The notes beneath the pieces are model-generated. The model searched no databases and was not told the DNA's origin. It was given only the letters and a program-made list of their open reading frames with translations. Shown in pieces: positions 11,601 to 24,600 of a stretch of DNA of 64,000 nucleotides. The stretch's first letter is position 1. Every line of letters begins with the position of its first letter. The DNA is taken from positions 252,019 through 316,018 of the forward strand of contig JH720320.1 in the NCBI GenBank assembly GCA_000231825.2. The letters are read 5' to 3'. The DNA comes from Tetrahymena elliotti 4EA (Eukaryota; Ciliophora; Oligohymenophorea; Hymenostomatida; Tetrahymenidae). The translations under genes and the position numbers were made by a program.

Positions 11601-13390
11601 CATCATAGAAAAGAACCTCCTCCAACCTTCAGTTCCAATAAATGGATTTCTTTACATAAAAATTTGCTATAAAGAAATCCTATCTTTCCTTGTTCTTATA
11701 TTTTCACAAAGAAGAAAAATTTTATCATCATTAATTTCACAATTACTAATATCCAAGCATTTTGTTATTGTGAAATTGCTATAAACAAAATGTTATATAA
11801 ACAATTTAAAAGCTGGATTTTTGAATGGAATATCTCTTATGATAAGCTATTTAATCTTGTAGGTCTTTTCATGAAAAAAAATTTTAGCTACATCCTATTC
11901 AGCCAAGTCAACAGATCCTCCAAGATCTAGGGTACTAATAGTATTTATTTTTTAAATTACATCACTAAGCTATTCTACATTCCAAGATTCAACCTTCACA
12001 CTAAGTGAGAGTATTATTGGTAAATGGTTTCTTGTGAATTCGCACTATAAAATTTTCCTTACAACTTCCTAAGAACATTATTTTATGTCATAACTAACAA
12101 CCTAGTATTTCATTTGCTAATCTGACCAATCTTTAAGATATCTAAACTAATTAGAACCAGTATGAAGAGTAAATACTAAGTCATCATCACTTTTTTCTAG
12201 GACAATGTTATAATCAGATAGTCTAAGCATATTTCTTCTTTTGCCTGATTTAGTAGTATATTTATCATAAATTTGATCTATGAATTTCAAGATTCCTTTT
12301 TCATGAATAAAAATAATATAATTTAAATTAAAATTCCAACTTTAAGCGAAAAAATAAAAAGTAGCATGGTGAAAATGTAAGTTTTTGAAGGAGGTTTCAT
12401 TTAGAGTAATAGACAAATAAAGATTCTTTAGGTAATTTACTTTTATTAAATTTATATTTCTATTTTACTTATTATTTTTTCTTATTTGTGTTTTTTAATG
12501 AATTTTTATATTCGTTTACAATGATTATTTTTAGAAAAAAATATGTTTTATTATTTTTCTTTAAATTTAATTTAATGAAATAAACTAAATTATTATAGTA
12601 AAATAATGAATGATTTATATTTAAAATTGCAAATAAAATTATTTCTAAAGTTTGAGTTTGTTAGAAAGTGAATAAATAAATGGACGATTAATTATTTACC
12701 TATATTATTTATAAATTATATCAGCTTGAAGCATCTAGACTCTAAAAGAAACTAAAAAAAGGATTAATCTTCTATATTATTATTGTTAAACTAGATTTCT
12801 AGATCTCTTCTGTTTTGAAGTATACCATATTAAAGTATTTTTAAATGATGAGCAGTTAAATCTACATTTGTTATTCTTAAAGCCTTGAATTTTTTTGATA
12901 GTTTTCTTAGCTTTAAATCAATTTAAGCAAATTCAACTAGACTAAGGAATCTTTCATAGTCTATTATTTCAATAGCTTGATAAGAAGGTTCTTTCTCAAA
13001 ATACTCAAAAACATCTTCTGAATGATCTATTCTTATTTGTAAAATTTCATCATTTATTTAATTTTGCTATTAATTAAAGTTATAGCTATTGTTCATATAT
13101 TCTTTTTCCACATTTATCTGTAAATCTTGTTGATCATTATATTATTAAATTTTTAATGACTCAACTCTATCACTATCATCTACTATTTTATTTTCTGATT
13201 TACAGTTTCTAATTATTTAATTGTAATCAATTCCGGTAGATGTAAATAAATGGTTTGTTGCATTAGAAGGTGATGAATCTTGTTTTCTATCTTCAAAATT
13301 TATATCATTCAAGTCTCTTTTTTAGGTTACAAAAGGTCCTTCAGTGGTAAGCTGCTAGTAATCAGTAGGTAATGAGAAATCTGTATTCAT
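5693..13390 (-). CDS. Giant leucine-rich-repeat protein (about 2,322 aa) with an uncharacterised C-terminal half
   Basis: Phase-consistent exons on the minus strand: 13390-12700, 12439-9003, 8836-8813 (24 nt), 8744-8426, 8366-7387, 7269-6295 and 6235-5693; together 2,323 codons ending at TGA 5695-5693. Residues ~150-650 carry irregular RI-type leucine-rich repeats (for example LRITNVDL..., STLDLGGSVDL, NPFIGTEGWRRFF, ITDLDIRGC). A Gln/Asn/Ser-rich linker of about 550 residues follows. The C-terminal ~900 residues look folded and include a Cys cluster (CSNSCGQRCG) and hydrophobic stretches such as SMQLMVGVLMVLYC and SSLIIYLVTFLIV, possibly membrane segments. A 48-nt in-frame stretch at 9061-9014 could be a further intron. 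I do not recognise the C-terminal part. Two adjacent genes cannot be excluded, but no stop separates them. Confidence 0.72.
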
Positions 13391-15094
13391 CCCTTTAAGG
13401 CTAATTATTTATCTAACTATTTGTTGATAAACTATTAATTTCTTGATTTCAATTTAAATTATTCAAAAAAGTAGAAGTATTCAATTCTTATGTAAATTTT
13501 ATTAAAATATACTAACTCTATTTATAAATTAATTTGAGGAACTAAGAATAATCTTTCAACTGCTTATTTATTCTTTGTAAATATGAATACAAAAGTGTGT
13601 TAATCATTATTATTCCATAAAATCATTAGTTATTGAAGGGAAAAGATTCTTGCATCCTTTAAAATGAATGCTCTCTTTAAAAGATAATGTTTAGTCATGA
13701 CTTATTTGATTTAATTTTAATAGGTATTGAGTTATTTTACTAATCTATTTTTAAATGGCTATTTAATAGTCAGTGGGTAGTAAAAAAATAAATTTTCTGA
13801 GAATCCTCAATATTTAAAATTACAAAAATGAAGTAAAGAATGGTTGAATATTTTATTATTGTTCTTATTGCTTTATTATTTTTTAAACAAACAAATTTAT
13901 TAACATAAATTAATAATATATCAGAATATCACAAAAAAAATTTTTTTTTCAATCTGCAATATCACGAAAATTTTGAAAAGAAACATTCAAAATAGATTAA
14001 GCTTTTAATTAATTATTAAATTAATTTGGTTAAAATAGAAAAATTATGAAATCATTATCTTTGAAGCTGGGTTACAAAAAATATACTTAATTTGAATTTA
14101 ACCTAATTTTTTCATAACATAAAACTAAATCCAAAAATGGATGTTAAAACGAATAAACATATTTAGAAAATTGTGGCTTTTAAGGCAATAATAAATCAAC
14201 AATAATGGTATTTTTAATATTTAATTTTCTAATGAAATTTTATTTTTATACAAATTGTTTATATTCTTTCAAATTAGGAATAACGATTAATGAATTAATT
14301 ATTTAACTTTTTTATTTGGTATTTGATGTGACACTTATTTCATTAAATTCTTTTAATAAAGCTAGCTAGCCTTAATTAAACTGTTTAGGAATTTTTAGTT
14401 AATATTTCATTTAATTTTATTCAAACTTAAATTAGAACTTTAATAAGAATAGAAAATTAATGGTGGAATTAAAATTTTTCAGATCGTCACTGAAGCTATT
14501 TTTGAAAGGTTAAGATAAAAAGAACAGTGGTGAAAGTATAATTGATAAAAATTTCTCATTTTTCTAGGATGCTAATGTCTCTACCTATTAAAATATTATC
14601 TTTCTAATATCAAATATTTGAAATGAAAAGTAAAATACCAAGTAATGAAATAATTATTACTAATTAAATATTCTTTAATCTTTAGTATTTTCATTCTTGT
14701 TACATCAAAACACTTTTGTTTGTCAATCCTTTTTTCTCATAACTTTTAATAAAGAATGATCAGAATAAATTTCTTTTGTGATCAAATAAATCTATATTTA
14801 ATTACTAACTCATTTGTTTATTTATTTTTTGTATTTTAAATAAAAATTTAATATTTTTCTTAATAGAATTAATACCATCATAAAAAATATAAAAAAAAGC
14901 TAAAGGATACAGTTTCCTCACAATAAAAAAAATCAAGCAAAAGCAAGCAAACTAAAAAAGTCATAGCTTTACTATTCGCTCTATCTATATAGAGATTAAG
15001 ATTAAATCCTTTTAAAAAAAATAAGAAAAAAATAGTTTTTGACTGAAATATTTCATTAAAAAGTAATCATAATAGACTCAAGATAATTTTAAAG
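13391..15094. other. Divergent intergenic region
   Basis: This 1.7-kb AT-rich stretch lies between the starts of the LRR gene (-) and the synaptojanin-like gene (+). No convincing frame or structured RNA was seen. It should contain both promoters. Confidence 0.5.
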
Positions 15095-18000
15095 ATGAAG
15101 AATTTTGCAAAGCAAATAGTTAATAGCATCCAAAGTATTCAATTTCAATCAACTAATGACAAAAAATTTTCTGCATAGTTAAATACAAAGTTGATAAAGC
15201 TCTATGATTTTTATGAAATCTACAGCTTAGAAGCTGATAGATCAGTTACAAATATAAATTCAAATCTCTACATATTCAAGGCAAGCGGTAAAATAAAAGA
15301 AGGATATGAGCATTTAAAAGGTACTCCTGAAGAATATAGTGGTTTTCTAGGCATAATTAATGTATTAGGTGTAAACTTTTTAGTTTTAGTTAAAGAAGTA
15401 AATGTGCTTTTCGTTTTAGATGGAAAGGATAAAATTTTTGAGATTGTATCTGTTGAATTTAAAGAAATTAATGAAAACCCAGAGCAATCTAAATCTTCAA
15501 AAGAAGTACAAAGCTTTCTTGAAAAAATAGATAAGATTCTATCAAGTGGTGGCTATTACTTTTCATACAAATATCCTTTAACTCTCTCTTAACAGAAAAT
15601 CTCTGAGCTTTAGACTCAACAAAAGCCACCTTCAAGTTAATAAAATATTTAACCATCTCAGTAAAACTCTATATTTCACTTAGTGGATTATGATTTTATG
15701 TGGAATTTCAATCTCATGAAGCCCTTAATGCAGTAAAAAGTTAGTTTAGATTGGTAAGCTTAGCTGATTTAAGGTCATGTGTATAATATAGTATCATATC
15801 TGCCAAATTTGGCTTACTATACTTTAATTTCGAGACGTAGTATGAAAAGAGGAGGAACAAGATACTCTCACAGAGGGGTAGACTCAGATGGATATGTTGC
15901 AAATTTTGTAGAATCAGAGTAAATAATCATGTTACCATAGGCTGAATGCATTGTTTCACATGTGTAAATAAGAGGAAGTGTGCCTTCTTTTTGGTCATAA
16001 AAAGGTTTATCAGCAAAAGTCAAGATAGATTTTTCAAAATAACTTAGTAATTAAGCCTGCAAGCTTCATTTAGATTACTTAAATAAATAATACACAGAAG
16101 CAACTTGTGTGAATTTAATGTAAGCATCTAGCACTAATGAGTCTGTAAAAAAGCCTTTAAAAATTTCTTTTATTTTTTATTGATTTCAAAAAACATTAAA
16201 AATCTGAAACATTTTTTAGTTATTTTTAAGAATTTTGGGAGAAAAAGGCCATTTAAATTTAGCAAAATTTAAACAAATCAAATAATTTAAGTAAATGAAC
16301 AAAAAAACAAAAATAGAATATAGACTTTAATAAAGTTAAGCAGATATAGACTTAAATAAGATTAGAATAGAAAGGCAAAACTATTGAATTAAAATAGTCA
16401 AAAAATTAAAAATATTTGATTTTTGAGAATTTCTTTTTTTTTTCTAAAATAGTAAAGCATAGTGTTTTTTTGTGGGATTTATATTAATTAAACTTCCATA
16501 AAAATATTTTAATTTTTTTGTTTGAAATAGAAAAGATTAAAAATATTTTTTATTAAAATAGAAACTAACAAAAGAATTTATAGAGTAAGTATGTGAAGGA
16601 CCCAATAAAAGAGATACTATTGAATATTAAGAATTCGACTTTCATCATGAGGTCAAAAATGAAAAATTTGATAATATAGATTAATTTATCAAAGTTAATA
16701 CCTTAAGCAATTTACAAAGATATGGATTTTTTATCAGAAATTCTAAAGGTGACGTATTAAAAAAATAAAAGGGTGTTATTAGAACCAACTGCTTAGATTG
16801 TTTAGATAGAACTAATTTCTTTTAGCTTAGAATAGCCTATAATACTATTTCTTAAGTTATGTTCTAATAGTTGAACTTGAAGTTTAATAATTCAAGTGAA
16901 TAGGAAAAGTTTTAGAAAGACTTTTAGCAATGTTGGGGTGAAAATGGAGATAATATCAGCTTACACTATGCAGATACTAATGCCACCACATCTAATGTTG
17001 CTAAAACAGGTAAGCAAGGAGTTTTAGGTTTCTTGAAAGGAAAATTCTCTTCTGCTAAGCGTTTCTTCAAAGGAAATTTAACAGATGCTGTGAAGCAATA
17101 ATGTTACTGTATTATATTAGGTAAATTTATTTTTAATACCAGTTAATTCAGATAAACTAACTTATTTTAAATGTTATGAATAAATAGGTGAACATTATGA
17201 AACATAAGAGAATTTAGGATTCTAAGAAGAAATGCAAAAGGAATTAAAGCAAAGAGAAGAAGAGTTCATAACTAAAAGCAACATCACAATTTTTGCATGT
17301 ACTTGGAATCTTAATGCCTATCTTCCAGATAAGACAACCCATTAACTAAACCCAATTTTTTTACACAACTAAAAGCAAGATATAGTAATTATAGCTTTTT
17401 AAGAATTAGTAGAATTGAAGCCTTCAAATCTTATGATGAGCACTCACTAAAAGCATAATTCTCAGAATTATTGGCAACAGATTATATTAAATAACTTAGG
17501 CAAAGGATATTTTCTTGTGACAGTAGCAAATTTAGTTGGTATTTAGAGTTATGTTTTTGCAAAAACTGAAATGAACAATAGAATTTCAAATATACAATTC
17601 GATAGTGTTAAATGTGGTTTTGTTGGTTAATTAGGTAACAAAGGTGGTGTTGCTATTAGATTTAATGTAGATGATACTTCTATTGCAGTACTAAATTGTC
17701 ACTTACCTGCTGGTCAATCTAAGGTTAGTGATAGAATTAGTTCTCTTTAGCAATGCTTTTAATACTCTTTCTAATAAGAAGGAATGGCAACTTACAAAAA
17801 GGTAAACGTTTTTTTCAGATTATCCCTTTTAAATAAAAATATTCATCAAAATTAAAAGAAACAATTTTTTGTTTATTAATTAAAGGAACCTATTTCAAAA
17901 TCTGATAAATTAATATTGATGGGAGATTTAAACTTCAGAATAGATAAGAAGTATGCAGACTGTATTTCAGTCATTAATAAAGTTTTAGATTTAAGAAAGG

Positions 18001-19460
18001 ATTTTAAGCTTAAAGAGGCTTAAGCTTTAATAGATGAGTAACTTTTGAATTATGATTAAATTTATAGTCTCAGAAAGCTTTAAGGAAGGCCATTTTCTGC
18101 TTCAGCAAGCTTAAATAGTACCGGTTCTGTAGGGTAATAATTTTCTAATTCAGCATCAGTAGAATGTTAGCAGTAAACGATGCCAAAAAGCAGTACCTTT
18201 ATTCCAGGTGATGGTCAAAATACTATGGATAAAGCAGCTGTATTTAGATACTTATATGAAAAACGAATTCATTTTCTGCCTACTTACAAATTTGATTCAG
18301 GAACAAACATTTATGATACATCTAAGAAGTAAAGAGTCCCTTCTTACTGTGATAGAATATTTATTTGGGATATTGAAAATGATAATAATAATATTGAAAA
18401 TTAGTACCTTTTATATGAAAGCTGTAACTTAGATAATTCAGATCACAAGCCTGTCTGTGCAGTTCTTTAATTCTAAGTTAGATAAATAAATAAAGAAATC
18501 AAAGAATAAATAATTGCTGAGATACTTCAACTATAAGGTGAAGCAAATAAAGATATAGAAGTATTAAGAAATACAAATAACCCTAATAAAAATGATAATG
18601 ATGTAGATTTGAGCACTATGTTTACAAAGAACAAAGAGGGTTAAAATGCTAATAAAAAAGACTTTTTTAATGAATAGGAATTGACTGATATTTAGTACAT
18701 AAATAAGCACTCAAATAATAATTTAATAAATTTCACTACCTAGACTACAAATTACACTAATAATGACACTAACTGTAATTAAAATATTAATGAACCATAA
18801 AAAATCAATCGTGGAACAGTTTACACTAGTAAAACTACATCTTATTTGAATAAAAATAATTAAACCTAATAAACTGTTTTGAGTAATAACTATAATGATT
18901 CTGGCACTATTTGGAATTTTGACTTCAATAATTTTAATTAAAATAATTAGCCAGAGCAGCAAACACGCTAAACTAATAATCACCAAAGTTAATTTGCTCA
19001 TATGAAAAAAAATAATCAAGTTGACTTGCTAGATGACAATTTTTTTGATAGTCCTCCAAATCCAAATTTGCAAGACGAATTAAAAGAAATCAAACTACAC
19101 TAGGATACATCTGCTACATAATATGGTTAGTAATTAAATTTTGAAGGGAAATAAACCTCCCAAGATAATCCAGATTATTACAGTTGCACTCCTAACCTTA
19201 TAAGCCTAGAGTCTGATAAGCCTAATGTACCATATGCTTCTAATTTGATGCAATATAATAGAAATAGCCTTTAACAATACCAATAAAATAAAGTAAACCT
19301 TCAAGGATAATAGAATAATAACATCAACTAACATTAATAATATCACTCGTAAAATAATTCCTAAAACAATTAAATGAATAATCATTATTTTTAACAAAAT
19401 TAAAACCCAATGTAGCAAGGATATTTTTAGCAAAATTCCAATAATCATAAGTAAAAATGA
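15095..19460 (+). CDS. Synaptojanin-like phosphoinositide phosphatase (Sac domain + inositol 5-phosphatase domain)
   Basis: Exons 15095-16144, 16562-17120, 17188-17801 and 17886-19460 join in phase to 1,266 codons. The N-terminal Sac domain (~60-490) has the CX5R catalytic loop [11 protein letters not shown] (Cys427, Arg433) and the upstream signature [20 protein letters not shown]. The 5-phosphatase domain (~566-936) has [50 protein letters not shown] and NSDHKPV, the metal and substrate motifs of the family. This Sac-IPPc order is that of synaptojanin and yeast Inp51-53, which remove phosphates from PI(4,5)P2 and other phosphoinositides during endocytosis. A Ser/Gln-rich insert of about 60 residues interrupts the IPPc domain before PTYKFD. 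The ~330-residue tail is Gln/Asn-rich and contains DLLDDNFFD, which resembles short endocytic-adaptor motifs (inference). Confidence 0.95.
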
Positions 19461-20276
19461 ATAAAATTTTTACAATTTAATTTTACTGTTCATACATATT
19501 TATTTTGTGAATTTTTTTTGAAAACAAGTATTTTATGAAATAAACCAGCACAAATAGGGTTATTATTTGATCTAGAATTAAATTTAAACTAATAATATCT
19601 TGATTGATTGATTTAAATCGTTCCAAAAATTATTAACTTTTAAATAAAAAATATTTTTTCATAATATAAAATTATTGTTTAAAATCAAAAAAAGAAGAAA
19701 TGTTTTTGAATTCTTAAATTGTTTATTTTTGCCAAATTTTTTTGCAGATTGCTTTGTTTTAATTTTAATATTAAAATAATTATCTCAAATGAATTTTTGT
19801 TTTCCAAAAATATTTTTATTGAAATGAAGATTTATTATTTAACACTTTTGAGGACACAATGATATAAAATCCTGTTTTGGTTAGTAAAATAATTAAAATG
19901 ATGAATAAAAAAAACTAATGAAGCAAGATAATTCCAGAATTCTTAGAATTATTGAGTCATTTAATTTTAATTGATAATGTTTTTCCAAATAGATCTAACA
20001 AATATTCTTTGGAATTTATTAATCAAATTTATGAATAATTTTTAATTTAAAAGGCCAAGATAATATCTTATCATTATTTACATATAGTACACTTGCATAA
20101 ACCTTTTTACAAATTTACAAACTGATTAATGATTTTAAAACAAAAATGGCTAAATTTGATAGGATATGGATCTAATTTATTTATTTAATAATATGTATAA
20201 AAACGCTAATAAACATCTTGCTGATTTTAAGAGACAAGTGCATAAATAAATATAATAAGTTATTAATGTGGATAAA
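19461..20276. other. Convergent intergenic region
   Basis: AT-rich 3' flanks of the synaptojanin-like gene and the small four-cysteine gene. No feature recognised. Confidence 0.5.
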
Positions 20277-20639
20277 TCACAATGACTTTACAAAACCATC
20301 CATATATTAACGGATATTAGCTCTTCCCTTAGATTTGCATGTATCAAGATCTTTGGGATTTTCTTCAAAGCATTATTTTGTTTATAATTACCAGTAAGCT
20401 ACTCTAAATTTGAACTTATTTTGGAAACCTCCTACTTTTTAGTCAACACTCTTCATGCAATTAACAAAGCTGTTTTCGTTAGTAATATTGGCACATTTTT
20501 AAGTTTCATCTTGAATTCTCTAAGTAACTTTATGAGCAGCTTCACTAATAAGATCTTGATTACTTTCTATAAATTTTTCTAACTCAGTAAGCTTGGGCTT
20601 ATGCATTTTTCCGTGAAATTATGAATGAGGGTTCTACAT
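20277..20639 (-). CDS. Small four-cysteine helical protein (120 aa)
   Basis: An intronless frame of 121 codons runs from ATG 20639 to TGA 20277; an inner ATG at 20606 is an alternative start. The protein has four cysteines arranged as C-x11-C and C-x10-C, separated by 30 residues, within sequence that looks alpha-helical (TELEKFIESNQDLISEAA; RVAYWQLQTKQCFEENPKDL). Paired CxnC helices are the pattern of CHCH-type proteins of the mitochondrial intermembrane space, for example the CX9C-CX10C pattern of COX6B. The first spacing here is longer than usual, so family membership is only a suggestion. The N-terminus is short and His/Lys-containing, with no clear presequence. It has TAA/TAG-encoded glutamines and normal base composition for a gene here. 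Confidence 0.75.
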
Positions 20640-21636
20640 TTTTTGTTTTATTTACTACTTATCTCCTAAATTATATATAAATATTGTATATTTAATAAAT
20701 AAATAACAAAATTTTAATTAAATCTTTTAGCTAATAAACTAGCTGCAAACACATCTAATTTTATATATAGAATGTCTTACTGATAAAAATCTAATTTAAA
20801 TATATCTTTCTTTAACTTATCTAAAATATTTTAGTCTAATTAATCTTTTATAAAATAAATAAAATTTATCATTCAAAGAAAACGCTTCATATAATTTATT
20901 TTTAATTTTTAAAGATTCCCAATTCAGTTTTTTATAAGATTTTCATGTTAAATAGAAATTTTATCATCTTAATTTATAAAACTATTGACTAAAATTTAAA
21001 TTAACTTAAATCTATAATTCTAATTTATCACGATTACTTGTTTTAATTCTTATTAGATAAGATTTTACTTTTACATCCTTCTTCAAAATAAATTTTTTTT
21101 ACTGTCAAGTTTTCTTTTCATAATTTTTGTAGATTTATAAATTTCTTTAATACAATTTAACACTATAAAAATTCTTAAGTTTAAACAGCTTAAGAATGAG
21201 CACTTTTCATATTTAAATTGATAAATGCTTATATTTATGAATGAAAAACTTATTAAGTAGAATATTCTCAATCAAAATATATTTAGTTTTATTGAAATAG
21301 AAAAAAGTTTTTCAAAGATATGAATATGTAAGAAAATAAATAAGATATCAGTCTATTTTATTATTACTACTAAAAAATGAAATGAACTATTCAGTTAATT
21401 AATAATCTTTTCATTATCTTAGTATAATGCAGCAGAAAATTATCAGGAATACTTTTGAAATTTAACTTTATTTGATATTTAAAAATAAATTTGATTTAAT
21501 CAGTGAATAATAATATAAGTATTGATTTGGTCTAATAGACTCTACTCTATATACAAATTTATTAAAATATTTATTCTTTATCTGATTAATTTTTTTAAGT
21601 AATAGCTTTCAATAAATATACTACTTCAATTTAAAT
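20640..21636. other. Divergent intergenic region
   Basis: About 1 kb of AT-rich sequence between divergent starts. Short frames exist on both strands, but none shows Gln-codon use, motifs or splice structure. No feature recognised. Confidence 0.45.
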
Positions 21637-24600
21637 ATGTAGTAAAGGTATTAGTATCCATATATTGATAGTAATAGCCTAAGCTAAGCAAAAACACCAT
21701 AGAATTAGCATTCCTAATATGAAAGTTAAATGGATTCTCCCTAAATTGTAAGAAATAACTAAAAAATAATTTTCTTTCAACCATTTATGTCATGAAATAT
21801 AATCTAAAAATTATTAACTTAAAGGAATAAAGAACTCCTAAATGCATAACGTAAAGGAATTCTTAAATAGTCAGCAATAATGCATTAAGTCCGTATCTGA
21901 GAAATATCATCATCAATGAGCAGTAACTTAATTAGCAGTCAGAAAATGCTCCTTCTGAAATAACATAATATGTATAGTAGAAGGCAAAATAAATTCCTTA
22001 CAATCAGTAGAATTTTAGTGGGGGGAATATCATAAGCTCATAATAATAGCAGTTAAAGGAAAGCAGTATTACAAATAATTATAATATGAAAGGTAGAAGT
22101 TATAATTAAAATTAGTAAAATTATAGAAGTACTTAGATTATGATCAATAACAATTAGTTTTTTGGTATAGAAAATGAAAATCCTATGGAGTTGGTAAATG
22201 AAAACTAAATAATATCTAATGGAATAAATGAATAATATCAGCATGAAATAAATAATAACAATATCAGCAATATCTAGAATAATAATTTTATAGGAAATTA
22301 AATAAAATAAAGTAACAAAGACTAAGACTTAAATAATAATTACTACAATGTGTCTTCTTTATAATCAACTTCTTAGAATGGAAGCGTAGATGTTTCATAA
22401 TATGGAGATAATAAATATCCCTACTAAAATAATTAACAAAATGTTTAGAATTTATCAAATAAAGTATAGAATGATTTGCACCTAAATGAAATCAAGCATA
22501 TTGAACAAGAAAATTTGCTTTCATAAATGCAAGAAAAAATAAAGTTTTTAACTACTGAAAATGAGGAATAGAAAAAGAAAATAAGAAATTTCAATTAACA
22601 GTTTTAGAATCCATGTGGAAAGAGTTAAACCACTCAGCTCTATGAAAAGCTCAACACAATAAGCAATTAGATAGAAAGCTTGAGTAGTTCATAGGTAAAT
22701 TTAAAATTTTTTATAAATAGATTACATATTATTTTTATGCAAATTTCAATCAAGCCAAAAGTTCAAATTCTGTCAAGAAAATTCATATAAAATTACTTAA
22801 ACCAAAAATAAAGTTGTTAAGAATTAAATTAAAGTTAATTGGTTCAGCCCTAAAAATATCCTAAAATTCATTTTAACTTCAAAATTAATATTATTTTTTT
22901 TACAATATAAAAAGCTCAAGTTAGATTTAAAAAAATTAAATACACAAAATTCTAGCTAATTTAGGATAGATTCTAGTAGAAGTTAAATCACAAAATCAGA
23001 ATTTGACTAAACTCCTAAAGAGTTAATTTAAACTGATGTCACTGAAAAGTATAAGAAAATTTAGAATAAAAAGAGGTAGAAGAGTAAGAGTCATCGTCAC
23101 CATAATAAAAGTAGTAAAAAGAGAAGAAACCATAGTAGCAGTAACTCTAGTTTAACAAGTAGTAGTAACAGCAGTAATAATAGTAGTAGCAGTGTTAATG
23201 ATAGTAGTTCTTCAAGTCAATCCTCTTGTGATAGTGATTATGATTAAGATAAAAATTCAAAGAATTAAGGGATTAAAGAATACAATTCAAAAAGAGAATA
23301 AGTTCTCATTTAAAAATAAAAGAATAGATCTGCATCAAAAAGAGAAAAAAGTAAGTCTAAACACAGATCATAAAAAATAGAAGAAGAAATTTTTAAAATG
23401 GGATCTTAGCTTATAAAAGAAGTAAATCTTAATAAAAAACTGAGAGATTTATTTATGAATACAATAGGTTCAACTGAATAATTTAGAAGAATGCTTGTAG
23501 AAAAAAAATTCACTAATGCATTCTTAGGAGTTCTTAAGGTTTTTTTGGATGTTTTAAATATCCTAAATTTTAACAAAAAATCTTCATCTCCTCCTGCTCA
23601 CAGCCCATCATCTTATTCTCCAATAAATCAATTAATTAACACCTCCACATTTACTAATTCATCTAATATTTAATAAAGAAACTAAATACTATCTTAGAAC
23701 AGATTCAATATTCCTTCTCATATTTAAATTAAACCTTTAGATTTATAGTCTTAGTCATTTATAAACCAGTAAATATTTTAATTCTTACTGAAATTTTATT
23801 TTAAAAGTAAATTAATATATTTAGAAACTATCAAAGCCCTTAAAATGGATTTGCTGGTCCTTATGTGACTGATAGAATATATAGTCAACACAGTGGGGGA
23901 TAGCATTCGCCAATAAATTCTCATAGTTTTGTTTCTCTAAAACAAGGAAACTAACATTTTCCAGCAGGAAATCTATCTTAGCGTGATTATTCTCCTATTG
24001 ATCAAGGTCTAGGCAATTCAAATAATCACCATAATTCTAATATTTATTATTAAATGCAAGGTTAAAATTAATAACTTAGGCAAAAAAACAATTTTAATAA
24101 TAATGGAAATCAAATATATGATTTAAGTATCTCAAACATTAATAGAAAAACATCAAACCATAACATGAATTCCTAATCTGTTACAGGTTAAAACAGTGGA
24201 AGTGATACATTCAGATAACACTTTGAATCTTTTAATCATCCTTCACCCACCATAGTTTAGAATAAGCAAGGTTATCAAAGCTAAAATGACATATAGAAGT
24301 TAGGTAAAAAAATAAATTCATTTTGAATTAATTTTTGAGTATTAAGAAATACAAAAGAAAATATTAAATTGTTCTTAAAATAATAAAGAAAATTTTTTGA
24401 TAAGAAAATGTTATTTTAAGATAACTGATTAATGTATTTTCTCCTATATTAAGACCCTATTTTTGTTATTAATATTATTAGGGTCTTAACATAAAACAAT
24501 TAAATATATAAATATTTCAAAATTAAAGTGAATTATTTTTTTATAAAGTTTCAAGTCCTTATTTCAACCAAGCTAATAGCAGTGCTAAGAAATAATTGCA

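Noticed and set aside
18723..19448. Two hydrophobic minus-strand frames
   Set aside because: They lie antisense to the Asn/Gln-rich tail of the synaptojanin-like gene; AAT/AAC repeats read backwards give Ile/Leu runs.
21083..21271. Minus-strand frame of 62 codons in the gap upstream of the 1,263-aa gene
   Set aside because: No Gln recoding, no motif, no splice context; expected by chance in AT-rich DNA.
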